Shown: positions 51,557-62,429, counted from the first letter of the stretch. The stretch: 64,000 bases of DNA from Prorocentrum cordatum (GCA_963575745.1 CAUYUJ010001337.1:60001-124000), one strand, 5' to 3'. Made by a program: numbers and translations. The notes: generated by a model from the letters alone, not told the origin.

Positions 51557-51685
51557 TGCTGTCGTTGTCGGGGATCAAACATCCTCTATTGTGGGGGTTC
51601 GTGGGGCTTCTGGGAAATGTGTTTGGGGGCCGTGCCGAAGGCTTTGCCGGCATCGAGTGCGGCAGACTCCATGGGTGTCGGGGCT
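51557..51685. repeat. GATCAAACATCC module, copy 2
   Basis: Nearly identical to 44957-45083; only a handful of differences over about 125 bp. Here a GTC array separates it from the 77-bp array. Confidence 0.9.
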
Positions 51686-51934
51686 TCGCGGAGGGGGCCG
51701 GGAAATGTGGAAGGTTTCCCTTGGGCCAGAAAGCCTAGCAGGGGACTCCCCGATGACGACGATGTCGACGGCGACGACGGTAACGACGATACGACGTTAA
51801 CGACGAACACGACGGCGCCCGCAGGAGGTCTACGACGATGTCATCGCGGTGGGCGGCCGGACGCACGGCTAGAGCCACTCGCAGCTGACGTTCGACTTGG
51901 AGGAGGGCCTCGCGCGACGGGGCTCTGTGGGGTC

Positions 51935-51955
51935 GTAGTCGACGTCGTCGTCGTA

Positions 51956-52007
<52 letters not shown>

Positions 52008-52085
52008 CGTCGACGTCGACGACGACATCGTCGTTGTCGTCGTCGTCGCTTTGTCGTCGTCGTCGGCGTTGTCGTCGTCGATCGA
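51935..52085. repeat. GTC trinucleotide array
   Basis: GTCGTC run with GACGTCGAC palindromic interruptions (52000-52025). Confidence 0.9.
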
Positions 52086-52096
52086 ACTTGCAGGTT

Positions 52097-54234
52097 CATG
52101 AAACCTGTTGTTTGGGAAAACACGCTTCAAGATGTACTCCGAGGGACTCCACGATTGTTTGGGAAAACACCCTTCAAGAGGTACTCCGAGGTTCTCCACT
52201 GGGCTGGACCCAGGCGTTCGCATGAAACCTATTGTTTGGGAAAACACCCTTCAAGAGGTACTCCGAGGTACTCCTTTCGCATGAAACCTATTGTTTGGGA
52301 AAACACCCTTCGCGAGGTCCCCCATGTACTCCAGTTTGCTGAAACCTATTGCTCGGGAAAACACCCTTCAAGAGGTACTCCGAGGTACTCCACTTAGCTG
52401 GACCCAGGCTTTCGCATGAAACCGATTGTTTGGGAAAACACCCTTGAAGAGGTACTCCGAGGTACTCCACTCAGCTGGGCCCAGGCGTTCGCTAAACACC
52501 TATTGTTTGGGAAGACACCCTTCAAGAGGTACTCCCATGTACTCCACTTAGCTGATACGTATTGTTTGGGGAAACACCCTGCAAGAGGTACTCCGAGGTA
52601 CTCCGCTTAGCTGGACTCAGGTTTTCACATGAAACCGATCGTTTGGGAAAACACCCTTCAAGAGGTACCCCGAGGCTCTCCACTTTGCTGGACCCAGGCT
52701 TTCGCAAGAAACCTATTGTTCGGGAAAACACCCTTGAAGAGGTACTCCGAGGTACTCCACTTAGCTGGACCCAGGCTTTCGCATGAAACCCATTGTTTGG
52801 GAAAACACCCTTCGCGAGGTAATCCCATGTACTCCACTGAGCTGAAACCTATTGTTTGGGGAAACACCCTGCAAGAAGGACTCCGAGGTACTCCACTTAG
52901 CTGGATCCAGGCTTTCGCATGGAACCTGTTGTTTGGGAAAACACCCTTCAAGAGGTACTCCGAGGTACTCCACTTAGCTGGACACAGTCTTGCGCATGAA
53001 ACCTATTGTTTGGGAAGACGCCCTTCAAGAGGTACTCCCATGTACCCCACTTAGCCGAAATCTATTGTTTGGGAAAACATCCTTGAGGGTGTACTCCGAG
53101 GTACTCCAATGAGCTGTTTGGGGGAAACACCCTTCAAGAGGTGCTCCGAGGTACTCCACTTAGCTGGGCCCAGGCTTTCGCATGAGACCTATTGTTTGGG
53201 AAAACACCCTTCAAGAGGTACTCCGAGGTACTCCACTTAGTTGGACCCAGGCTTTCGCATGAAACCTACTGGTTGGAAAGACTCCACTTAGCTGAAACCT
53301 ATTGTTTGGAAAAACGCCCTTGAAGAGGTACTCCGAGGTACTCCACTTAGCTGGACCCAGGCTTTCGCATGAAACCTGTTGTTTGGGAAAACACCTTTGA
53401 AGAGGTACTCCGAGGTACTCCACTTAGCTGGACCCAGGCTTTCGCCTGAAACCTATTGTTTGGGAAAACACCCTTGTAACCCTTGTAAAGGTACTCCCAT
53501 GTCCTCCACTCAGCTGAAACCTAGTGTTTGGGAAAACACCCTTCAAGAGGCACTCCGAGGTACTCCACTTAGCTGGACCTAGGCTTTCGCTTGAAACCTA
53601 TTCTTTGGGAAAGCATCCTTCAAGAGGTACTCCGAGGTACTCCACTTAGCTGGGCCCAGGCTTTCGCATGAAACCTATTGTTTGGGAAAACACCCTTCAA
53701 GAGGTACTCGCATGTACTCCACGTGGCCGAACCTATTGTTCGGGAAAACACCCTTCAAGAGGTACTCCGAGGTACTCCACTTAGCTGGACCCAGGCTTTC
53801 GCATGAAACCTATTGTTTGGGAAAACAACCTTCAAGAGGTACTCCGAGGTGCTCCACTTAGCTTGACCCAGACTTTCACATGAAACCTATTGTTTGGGAA
53901 AACACCCTTCAAGAGGTACTCCGAGGTACTCCACTTAGCTGGACCCAGGCTTTCGCATGCGACCTATTGTTTAGGCAAACACCTTCCAAGAGGTACTCCG
54001 AGGTATTCTACGTAGCTGGACCCAGGCTTTCGCATGAAACCCATTGTTTGGGGAAACACCCTGCAAGAGGTACTCCCACGTACTCCACGTAGCTGAAACC
54101 TATTGTTTGGGAAAACAACCTTCAAGAGGAACTCCGAGGCACTCCACTTAGCGGGACCCAGGCTTTCGCATGAAAACTATGGTTTGGGAGAATGCCCTTC
54201 AAGAGGTACTCCGAGGTACTCCACTTAGCTTGGG
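52097..54234. repeat. 77-bp tandem repeat, block 3 (largest)
   Basis: About 30 long and short units over 2.1 kb. Many long units are nearly identical to each other and to block 1. The short CCCATGTACTCC variant recurs every few units, hinting at a higher-order period. Confidence 0.95.
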
Positions 54235-54480
54235 ACCCCTCTACCTTTTCCTCCGTTTTCTCCTCCTCCTTCTTCCCATGGTCTTCTTGTGGGACGTCGT
54301 TGTCGGAGATCGGTCACAAGGGTGAAAAGCACGACAGCCAGGGGGGCCCGAACGACACACCTCTTTGTGTAAGTCGTTGGGGCCTCTTTACCTTTTCCTC
54401 CGTTTCCTCCTCTTCCTTCTTTCAGTTGTCTTCTTGTGGGGCGTTCCTGCTGGAGATCGATCAAGAAAGAGTGATCCCTG
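54235..54480. repeat. tandem pair, CTTTACCTTTTCCTCCGTT
   Basis: Two diverged copies (54235-54375 and 54388-54480) share CTACCTTTTCCTCCGTTTTC / TTACCTTTTCCTCCGTTTCC and GTCTTCTTGTGGG(A/G)CGT. Each ends in a GGAGATCG block. Confidence 0.65.
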
Positions 54481-54534
54481 ATGTGGCGTTGCCCCCCCCG
54501 GGCGGTCACGAAATCGCCTCCTGGAGCTTTCCTG

Positions 54535-54800
54535 GGAGCGCTCTTGGGCGCTGTTGGGGCCGTCTTGGGGCTCTCTTGGACTCTCTTGGTTTTTTTTTAG
54601 GCAATCTTGGAGCGATCTTGAGGCTTCGGATGGTCACGGGGAAGCGAGAAGTGGAGAAGGCCAGAAACATTGGATTTGTGCAGGCTTTCACGGATTTCGG
54701 CCTCTTGGAGGCCACCTTGGGGAGCTAGTTGCCATCTTGGAGCCGTCTTCGGGTCGTCTCCGGGCCTCTTGGAGCATCTTCGGAGCCATCCCGTCCCCAT
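54535..54800. repeat. GGGGGCCTCTTGG minisatellite, third block
   Basis: Degenerate CTTGGGGC(C)GTCTTGGGGC units, the same family as 3.6 and 39.7 kb. Confidence 0.5.
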
Positions 54801-54945
54801 GTGGATCCGCGTGTGCGCATGCCGTTGGGGAAGTTCTTCTCTTCCTATTCTGGTAGCTCTTGGCTCACAACGACGGTTCTCACAACTGCAATTGGTTGGG
54901 ATTGTCGCCAGGCTTATTTGTCCCACTCTTTCAAGGCACTTGCTG

Positions 54946-55446
54946 ATGGCGAGCGCGGCGCCGCAGCCCAGGCGCCGTGCGCGCGCGGCGGGGGCCGCGA
55001 CCGGGCCGTCGATCCTCGCGGCACCAATCCCTGAGTCCACGTCTACGGTGACGGCCACTCACGGATTGAGAGAGCTCACAAAGGACATGACCACCTTCGG
55101 CGTCGTGTTCCGTGTGATCACAAAGTTCGTGTCCTACGCCGTGCCAGCCGGATCTCGCGTGGTGTCTTGCGAAATTCTCGATTCGGCCGGAGTCACGGGG
55201 TTGCACAAGGTTTGGGAAGGAAGCGCTGAAGCGCTCCAGGTGGCTGCAGCCGAGCAAGGGAGCGTGTATTTCATCGAGAATGGCGAGGTCGACATCTTCC
55301 GTGAGAGACGTCACGTTAAGGCAGGCCGATTCGGCACGTTCAAGAAGGTTCTCAACCACCACCTGCCGCCACAGTACGAGCCCAAGGTGGAGGACCTCGT
55401 CCTATTCTCTGGTTTTCGCCACATCCGCCACCGTGCTCGGGAATAA
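54946..55446 (+). CDS. RPA1-like protein, OB fold A
   Basis: Replication protein A binds single-stranded DNA in replication and repair; its large subunit has successive OB folds. From the ATG at 54946 (166 residues) there is a 40-residue Ala/Arg/Pro linker, then residues 50-140 matching the pattern of RPA70 DNA-binding domain A: FGVVFRVITKF, VVSCEILDSAG, HKVWEGSAEAL, GSVYFIENGEVDI. Segment order and the GxVYxxxxGxxxI strand are the best evidence. The usual SGxIRATxF core is weakly kept (SAGVTGLHKVW). The frame ends at 55446. A possible splice donor AAG|GTGGAG lies at 55386, which would remove the unrelated tail. A second OB fold follows 300 bp later in another frame. Confidence 0.55.
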   Translation: MASAAPQPRRRARAAGAATGPSILAAPIPESTSTVTATHGLRELTKDMTTFGVVFRVITKFVSYAVPAGSRVVSCEILDSAGVTGLHKVWEGSAEALQVAAAEQGSVYFIENGEVDIFRERRHVKAGRFGTFKKVLNHHLPPQYEPKVEDLVLFSGFRHIRHRARE

Positions 55447-55726
55447 GCGCCGAAACCTCGGGCATGCCGGTTGATGGATACCTCTAGGAGGTAGGTGCGG
55501 AGGCTCTTGGACCATGGTTTGGCGTCCCTGGGGTTGTTTTGGGGGCCCCGTGCCGCTTTCATAATCCAGGTGGTCTGAGCTCCTGTGTAGGCGGTTGAGA
55601 AACGGGCGCCTCACGGTTGAATGCGCTTCCTCCTTTTTCGGTGCAAGTTGGTTTCTCCGTGGAGGTATACGGGGCAGAAGGGGCCTGAAGACTTGGACAC
55701 TCCGTGCCACGGGGCGCGTTGGCGGA

Positions 55727-56152
55727 CCACTGAAATCGGATGTGTTGAACTCGCCAGAGTCACTTCACAATGCAGTTGTTGTCATTTCCAAGGTCTCCGA
55801 CGTGGAGTCGGTGAAGCCGAGTTCGAAGAAGAACTTGGAGATCCGGGCGGACCTCGACGATGGGGACATCGCGATCTCCATTTGGGATGAGTTGGCCGAG
55901 CACGTCGGCGCGCTGAGTCTCGTGAAAGGCGATCGCGTGCTCTTGAAGTATCCAGCTGCTGAGGCAAATCCCGCCACCGTGTCCTTCTGTCGTTTTCGTA
56001 GTTGTTGGTGCGATGGAGCGCCCCTGGCGAAACTCGTGACGGTGATGGCGATGGGTTGGCAAGAACAGTCGCATGTGACACCATCGGTCTTCACTGTTCG
56101 CGTAGCCGAAAGCAATGTTCAGGGGACGTCTCAAGCGATGCGCCTGTTGTAA
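55727..56152 (+). CDS. RPA1-like protein, OB fold B (downstream exon or broken continuation)
   Basis: Between 55745 and 55984 the frame reads SLHNAVVVISKVSDVESVK, NLEIRADLDDGDIAISIWDE, LAEHVGALSLVKGDRVLLK. This fits RPA70 domain B (D-x-x-G-x-x-x-x-x-x-D, then L-D-x-x-G-x-x-x-x-x-x-W, then KGxRV). It lies 300 bp after OB fold A in a different frame, consistent with an intron or a frameshift. After KYPAAEANPATVSF the similarity stops, exactly where the dispersed CCCGCCACCGTG motif lies. The zinc-finger OB fold C of RPA1 was not found, so the locus may be a fragment. Confidence 0.5.
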   Translation, partial: PLKSDVLNSPESLHNAVVVISKVSDVESVKPSSKKNLEIRADLDDGDIAISIWDELAEHVGALSLVKGDRVLLKYPAAEANPATVSFCRFRSCWCDGAPLAKLVTVMAMGWQEQSHVTPSVFTVRVAESNVQGTSQAMRLL

Positions 56153-56465
56153 ACGTATTCGTTGAAAACCACGCGGCTTTTCGAGGACTTTACTTTCTTC
56201 GGCCATCTTGGAGATGATCCGAGGTCGTGGTGACATGCCGTGTGTAAGCAGTCCTTCCCACCAGAAACCGTCCCGATGGGGTCTCAGGGGAGGGGCGGGC
56301 GCAACTACGAAATTCTTGACGCTTCGCGTATCCCCACCAGCCCATCCAGACACGATGCCCAGGCGAATTGATGTGATCAGGGAAGTGAGAGAGCATACAG
56401 AGTAACAAAGGGCTGAGACACCCGTCTTACCCAAGAGCGCGAGGATGGACGAGGGATCGGAAGAG
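56153..56465. other. unassigned
   Basis: Shares GCGTATCCCCACCAGCCCAT with 47.3 kb. Otherwise nothing was recognised. Confidence 0.35.
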
Positions 56466-56640
56466 GATGATGATGATGATGATGATGAGGAGGAGGAGGA
56501 GGAGGAGGAGGGGGAGGAGGAGGAGGAAAAGGAGGGACAAGGGGAAGGAGGGAGGAGGAAGGAGGGAAGAGGAGGAATAGGAGGAGGAGGAGGAGGAGGA
56601 GGAGGAGGAGGAGGAAGAGGAGGAGGAGGATAATGAGGAG
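56465..56640. repeat. GAT then GGA array
   Basis: A short GATGAT run passing into a GGA array on the plus strand. Confidence 0.9.
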
Positions 56641-56659
56641 GATGAGGAAAAAGGGCGAG

Positions 56660-56810
56660 CAGAATGGCCAGAGGCCTCTTGGATGCCTCTCGGACTCTCT
56701 TCGGAGGTCTCTTGGGAGCTTCCTGAAGGCCTCTTGGGGCGTCTTGAAGGCCTCTTGGCGGCCCCGGGGGCCTCTTGGAGCGTCTTGGGTGCCTTGGGAA
56801 AGCAAGGAGA
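56660..56810. repeat. GGGGGCCTCTTGG minisatellite, fourth block
   Basis: Units GAGGCCTCTTGG(A/G) with CTTGGGGCGTCTTGAAGG. Same family as 3.6, 39.7 and 54.5 kb. Confidence 0.55.
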
Positions 56811-56908
56811 TTGGAAAAGGAAACGCTCTGAACCTCCTGCGCCCAGAGGGCTGGTGGGATTAGCGCAGAACCCCTGACAAAACGCACCCGGCTCTCGCAC
56901 GGCCAAAC

Positions 56909-58171
56909 GTGCTTGGAGGCACGTACGCGGATTTCAAGTACACCAATGGGCGGCTCCACGGCTTCGCGAACCAGAGCGCCGTCGAGCGCACCGCGATGAG
57001 GTTGAGTTCCCAGGCAGAGGATGAGCCACAGGTGGCCGGCAAGACAGAGTGGCCTAGCGGTTCCGATCCGGGTTCATGGGATGCTGAGTGGCGGAAGCCC
57101 ACCGCTTCGACCTCGCATGGCGCCTTCCAGTGGACATCGTGGCCGAAGGAGTATGCAGACCAGGCGGATGGGTCGTTGGCCGAGGCCGCGTCGCCCGAGC
57201 GCGGGTGGTGTCGTGCATGGCGCACGAACCCGTGGCGCTCTACCGCAGAGGGGGCCACGCCCACGTCGTCGTGGTCGTCTGGGACTCGGCCTTGGAACCA
57301 GGCTCCGTCGACACCGCCTGCGGCGGCGAGTGCAGTACCACTCTCTCAGTGGAACCAGCGGTACCACTGGGAATCCTGGCCTGCCGAGTCCAAGGACGTC
57401 GAGTGGAGCTGGAAGGACTGGACGGCACCAGAGGACAGGTGGACATCGAAAGCCAACGTTGTGCCGGCCGAGGACGGTGGGAACGATGGTTGGCTCATGG
57501 CTTCGTGGAGTTCCAGAGTAGGCAGGGATGCGCCCGCGTCTCCGTGGTCGCGGGGAGCTCCCACCTCCGAGCAGGCCCCGGCGTCTCCGCCGCCGACGAC
57601 GTGTGCTATGCCAGCTTCTCCGTGGACCCGCTGTTCTGAATGGGGCGCGTGGCCTGCGGAAGCACGTGGCGTAGATGTGAGCTGGAAAGAGTGGACGGGA
57701 CCAGAAATCCGCTCGTCGTCGGACGCCACAGCCATGTCGGCGGAAGGGTGGACGTCGTGGACGCCTGGGTGGCAGTGGGGTGACGAGGCGTCGGCAGATC
57801 GGAATGCGTTGCCCGCAGGATCTTCCCAGGGCGCTGACGGAGGATCGCCGGTTCCTTCCGACGACGGCAAGACAGCGGCAGAAGGCAGCGCCGCGCATCC
57901 GAGTGCAGGCGCCGATTCCGCCGAAAGCCACGATGGCGCCGGCGATGCGGGCCCGTCGGTTCTTGCCAGCGACGACGTGCTTGAGGCCGAGGGCAGCGGC
58001 TTGCAGCCGAGTGCAGGTGCCGATCCCGCTGAGACCGCCGAGGGCGACGTCGCGGCGCTTCAGGGCGCGGCCGTCGCGCCCGCAGAGAGCGGGGATGCGA
58101 TGCAGCAGGACATCCCAGAGGACGCGCTCGATGACATCACCGCCCTTCCGAAGCGTGCCCGCGTGAGCTAG
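56909..58171 (+). CDS. Trp-rich internal-repeat protein
   Basis: A 420-codon frame opens at a GTG (56909). The first ATG is at 56996, giving 391 residues. Residues about 48-290 hold almost thirty Trp, arranged in two clear repeats (about 128-200 and 213-290) and a weaker earlier one. Shared elements are WESWPAESKDVEWSWKDW and WGAWPAEARGVDVSWKEW. The last 130 residues are acidic, Ala/Ser/Gly-rich, with PSAGADSAE / PSAGADPAE repeated. The protein ends KRARVS, a basic patch that could act as a nuclear signal. No known domain, signal peptide or membrane segment. Trp-rich repeats can mediate multivalent binding; that is inference. Strong codon-level regularity makes this one of the most convincing frames, but the start and any upstream exon are uncertain. 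Confidence 0.6.
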   Translation: MLGGTYADFKYTNGRLHGFANQSAVERTAMRLSSQAEDEPQVAGKTEWPSGSDPGSWDAEWRKPTASTSHGAFQWTSWPKEYADQADGSLAEAASPERGWCRAWRTNPWRSTAEGATPTSSWSSGTRPWNQAPSTPPAAASAVPLSQWNQRYHWESWPAESKDVEWSWKDWTAPEDRWTSKANVVPAEDGGNDGWLMASWSSRVGRDAPASPWSRGAPTSEQAPASPPPTTCAMPASPWTRCSEWGAWPAEARGVDVSWKEWTGPEIRSSSDATAMSAEGWTSWTPGWQWGDEASADRNALPAGSSQGADGGSPVPSDDGKTAAEGSAAHPSAGADSAESHDGAGDAGPSVLASDDVLEAEGSGLQPSAGADPAETAEGDVAALQGAAVAPAESGDAMQQDIPEDALDDITALPKRARVS

Positions 58172-58678
58172 TTCGGATCCTGCCAGGCGTTTGTTGCCGC
58201 TTCTTTGAACGAGCGTTGTTCCGGTCAAAGCGTCGAACAATCGGCGCGCAGCACCCTTTGATTTTTTCGGGGCGGAGGCTGCGAGCTGGTCAAAGTGTTC
58301 GGCCATCGACACACGCGCGGGCGTGCTCTCGAGCGTCTTCGCTATTCGCTGAGGGGGAAGCGGGGGCAGCGGAGAGGGCAGGAAGAAGGAAAGAGACAAT
58401 CCCAACAATGGGAATGGCCACAAGCAGAAGCATTCGGCGGGGACGGGGAGGAAACTAATTCGGGATAGTTCTTGAAAGGGGGGGGAGGCGCGCTCGCTGG
58501 TGCTACCAGGAACCCAGGCCGATCACGTTCGGCGGAAGCTTCCCTGTGTGTGTCTCGCCCGCTCCCGCTCCTCCATTCTCGCCGCCTGTAAGAGCATTCG
58601 CGTGCGCGCCGTGCTGGTCAAAGCATACAACCACCGACGCGTGCGCTTCGTGCCGAAGCTTGAAGTGGGCGCATTTAG
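58172..58678. other. unassigned 3' flank
   Basis: GAGCGTTGTTCCGGTCAAAGCGTCG... (58210) and a second CGTGCTGGTCAAAGCAT... stretch (58608) are weakly alike. No gene was recognised. Confidence 0.35.
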
Positions 58679-58928
58679 GGGAGCCGCCGTGGACTAATTG
58701 CATGCGCTGGAGGGAGGGGGAGCAGAGGAATATGGAAGAGGATGCGGAGGAGTTGAAGGAGCAGCAATTGGCCGAAGATGAAGCCATTCAAGCGTGTACT
58801 CACGCCAAAGAATCACTACCTGGTGATCTGTATTCCACGTTTCCTCACGCTTTGCCAGAAAGACGCGTCCTCGTCCACGTCCACCCGTCTCCCGCCTGCC
58901 TTCCTCTGCCCCCCCCTTTTCGTCGACC
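58679..58928. repeat. 200-bp CACGCCAAAGAATCAC repeat, block 3
   Basis: A single unit closely matching 51310-51530, including ACTACCTGGTGATCTGTATT and TCCACCCGTCTCCCGCCTGC. Here it leads directly into the 77-bp array; the GATCAAACATCC and GTC modules are missing. Confidence 0.85.
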
Positions 58929-58929
58929 T

Positions 58930-59462
58930 ACCTATTGTTTGGGAGAACACCCTTCAAGAGGTACTCCGAGGTACTCCACTTAGCTGGACCCAGACTTTCG
59001 CATGAAACCTGTTCTTTGGGAGAACGCCCTTGAAGAGGTACTCCGGGGTACTCGACTTCGCTGGACCCAGGCTTTTGCATGAAACCTATTGTTGGGGGAA
59101 CACCCTTGAAGAGGTACTCCCATGTACTCCTTTTAGCTGACGCCTATTCTTTGGAAAAGCACCCTGGAAGAGGTACTCAGAGCACTCCACTTAGCTTGAC
59201 CCAGGCTTTTGCATGAAGCTCAGTGTTTGGGGAAACACCCTTGAAGAGGTACTCCGAGATACTCCACTGAGCTGGACCCAGGCTGTCGCATGAAACCTAT
59301 TGTTTGGGAAAACACCCTTCAAGAGGTACTCCGAGGTACTCCACTTAACTGGACCCAGGCTTTCGCATGAAACCTATTGTTTGGGAAAACATCCTTGAAG
59401 AGGGATTCCCATGTATTCCACTTAGCTGATACCTACTATTTGGGAAAACACTCTTCAAGGAA
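58930..59462. repeat. 77-bp tandem repeat, block 4
   Basis: About seven diverged units; the last ones are truncated near 59460. Confidence 0.9.
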
Positions 59463-60010
59463 TCCTCTAATGTAACCGTGCGGGCGTGTGTCCGCGCGCA
59501 AACCAAATTCGTTGTGGTTTGCGAGAGGACCCATAAGGGACCCCCGAGACGGACCCACGAAGGGCCCAAGAAAGACAACATGAAACGAAAGTCGAAGTCT
59601 TTTGTTGGAAGGGCCCCCCGGGAAGACGCATGGAGCCGTATGGAAGCTCCGAGCAGTCCCCGAAAAGGTCCACGAGGGCCGCTCCGAAACCTCCAAACTG
59701 TATCCAACAGGCCCCGCAAAAGAGTCATGATGTCTTCGCGGTGGCCATCATCATCAACATCGTCATCGTCATCAACACCATCATCGTCATGATCACCATG
59801 ATCCCCATCATCAGCCTCGCCATCATCATCTTCGTGACCACGTCTGGTGCGGAGCGGATATCCGACGGAGCAGACAGGTGCGGAGCAGATCTCCGACGTC
59901 GGGACGCCCCGAGCAGTCAGGAAGTGGAGGGGGTATAAGCAAGCGAGCCTATCGCTGTGGCCTTCCACCCCGTGGAGGACTCTTTTACATGTTCTGTTCT
60001 CCCTGTCTCG
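59463..60010. other. unassigned with CAT repeat
   Basis: An ATCATC/CATCATCGTC repeat runs from about 59746 to 59830. CGGA(G/T)CAGA(C/T) words repeat at 59855-59895. No gene was recognised. Confidence 0.4.
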
Positions 60011-61180
60011 ACACAATCTCATGAGACGGCCTTCAGTCCTCGTTGTCGTCGTCGGCGTCGTCGTCGTCGTCGGCCCCCACCATCCCAAGCTCGCCGAGCG
60101 GGGAGGCGTGGTCCACACCGTCTTCGGCTCGCTTGGGTTCTTGCTGCACGGCTTGCCGGGCGCCGACGGGGCAGCGGCAGCACGCGAGCGGGGGGGAGTT
60201 GGCCGGAGGATCGTGGTTTCATGTTTTCTGGTTCTCGGGGGCTCCAGTCGCCACGGCTGGACGCCGCTTGAAAGGGTGGTGCGTTTGGATTCCCGCCGTT
60301 TGCGGCGCTCTTGGGCTGCCCCTAGTTCCCAAAGTCGTGAAGGAAGAAACGACTGAGGCAAAAGGACGGGGAGGGGAAGCGAGTGCATCCTCTCTCCCAA
60401 ACTTGAAAGCGGAGTGGGGGGAGTGTGGCTGGAAGGCATTGTCTGTGTGAGGGCTGGCTCAGGTGTGTGTCAGAGTCAGCAAACGGAGGAAGAGGAGGAG
60501 GAGACGGAGGAAGAGGAAAGGAGGAAGCCAGGAGGAAGAGAAGGAAAGGGGGAATGCGGTCAGGAGGGAATGTCTCTGCGTAGGGGCAAGGGGGATGTAC
60601 CGAACCTCTTCCGTCGACCGCTCTCTTCCACCCATTATCTTCCAGTTTGCGTTGCCTCTGCTTTCCTCGGACTTGCGGCAGGACGTGTATTCCCTCCTAC
60701 GTCTTCTTTCGCCTTCCCTCCTCTTCGTGCTTCCCCTTCCCTTCTTCCTTCTCGCATTCCTTTTCCTTGGCGCCTCCTTCTTCTTCTGTTGCGCTGCTCC
60801 TTTTGTCTTTTCGTGTTCTTTTGCTGTTGCTGGTTCTCCCGCGCGCCCCCCCTCCCTGTCCTCATTTTGTTTCGCCTCTTGTGCCTGTAGGCGGGGGAGA
60901 ACGGGGAGGATGGGCGACGGAGAGAGAGAGAGAGAGAGGATCAGGAAAACGAGGAAGATATGGAGGAGCAGCGCGAATACTAGAGGGCATCGGTGGAGGC
61001 TGTGGGCCATTTCAGCAAGGGCGAGTTCCTGATGGGGCCCGGCTCGCTCGCCCGTTGTCGCGTGGTGGCAGCGCGCCGCGAGAAACGAGCAAAATGTGGT
61101 CGCGGCCACGCAGGGTGCACGTGCTTTGGTTATTGTCAGGAGGTGCTAATGCACTGCGGGCTGCTACGACGACGGCGGAC
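60011..61180. other. unassigned
   Basis: Purine-rich at 60480-60570 and pyrimidine-rich at 60690-60870, which gives long biased frames on both strands. A GTCGTCGTCGGCGTCG run lies at 60043-60075. A GA run lies at 60917-60937. No gene was recognised. Confidence 0.35.
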
Positions 61181-61184
61181 GACG

Positions 61185-61800
61185 ACGCCGATTTCGGTGT
61201 TTTGTCGCCCTTGTCGGCTCCCGGGGGTTTTGGGGCCCCGAGGCCGTCAAAAACGGATCCGGCCAGATGGACCCCGGGAGGGGTCCGGGGATAAATGTTG
61301 AGGGGATGTCGCCGATGTTCGGGGGACCCAACCAGTTCAGACCCCCAGCCGCCGTCAAGTTTCCGTCGCCCTGGTTTCCGCCACTCGCCGACGCGTAAGT
61401 GTGACCTGTCGCCGGTGTGACCTTTGGTACGCGGCGTTGTGGCCCTCGGGGGGCCCCCTCGTCACCACGGCAGGACACAGCTCGGAAAACTGGTGCGTTT
61501 GGACCCGGGGAGGTGTCCGGGGGTCGATTTTGAGCGGATTCTTGCGCACCGAAGGTCGCTCCTGCCAAAGGTCACTCGTACGTTCCCCCGAACCGTGGTT
61601 GCAGTTTGGCAGAGCGGCGTTCCGTCCGACGGACGACTGACGACGGTGACGACGACGGCGGACGACGACAACGATTTAGGTGCTTTTTCGGCCCTTTCGG
61701 CGTCTGGAGGTCGTTCTCGGGCCCCGGGGGGCTCAGAAACGGACCCGGGGTCCAAAACCGCGTCGGACGGACCCAGGGAGAGCTCCGGGGACCTACTTTG
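61185..61800. repeat. GGGCCCCGGGGCCGTC repeat, copies 3 and 4
   Basis: Two copies (61185-61300 and 61680-61800), each preceded by ACGACG(A)CGGCGGACGACGAC. Shared words are TTTTGGGGCCCCGAGGCCGT / TCTCGGGCCCCGGGGGGCTC and AAACGGA(T/C)CCGG. Between them, CAGTTCAGACCCCC (61331) and TGGTGCGTTTGGACCCGGGG (61490) match words at 14360 and 60281. Confidence 0.55.
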
Positions 61801-61894
61801 AGCCGACTTCGGACACGTTGAGCGTGATTATCTGACACGTCGTCTCGTAACCGCGCGGAGCCTCGCGAGGGCAGCGACGCACTGGTCCCCATTC

Positions 61895-62040
61895 AGAGGA
61901 GGAGGAGGAGGAGGAGGAAGGAGGAGGAGGAGGAGGAGGAGAAAGGAGGAGGAGGAAGGAGGAGGAGGAGAAGGAGGAGGAGGTGGACGAAGACATGAGG
62001 ACGAGTAGGTGGGATACCTGCCTGCTCCTCCTCCTCCTCC
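61895..62040. repeat. GGA array followed by short CTC run
   Basis: GGA array on the plus strand to about 61985, then CTCCTCCTCCTCCTCC at 62025-62040, able to pair with it. Confidence 0.85.
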
Positions 62041-62420
62041 TGCTTCTCGTGTTCCGCCCTGTTCAGGACTTTTCCGCTCTTGTGACGTATTTGCTTGACG
62101 TCGACGTGTATATGTGTGACGTCGGTGTATCAGGATGACAAACGAGTAGGAGTAGAGCGAAAGTTCATGGGGTGGAAAGGGATAGGGGGGGGGCCAGGGG
62201 CGGGAGGGGAGGAAGGAGAGAAACGGAGGAAAGGCGACGAGAAGACGGACGTCGCGCGATCTCAGGCTCAAGCCTTGAGGGCTACAGCAGGGCCCCTCCA
62301 GAGGGCCGGCCGACAGGGAGGCCCGTCTCCGGGGGAAGGGGGAGTACGAAGCCCAAGCTCCTAGGTGGGGTGGGCGCAGTACTTCCCTGGATGCCGGGGA
62401 TGGCGCCGTCGGGCCATGAG
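62041..62420. other. unassigned
   Basis: No gene was recognised. GTGACGT(A/C) words cluster at 62080-62125. Confidence 0.35.
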
Positions 62421-62429
62421 GGTTTTACC

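Noticed and set aside
54946-55446. Intact full-length RPA1 gene
   Set aside because: The OB folds are in different frames and the zinc-finger OB fold C was not found, so only a split or partial gene is supported.
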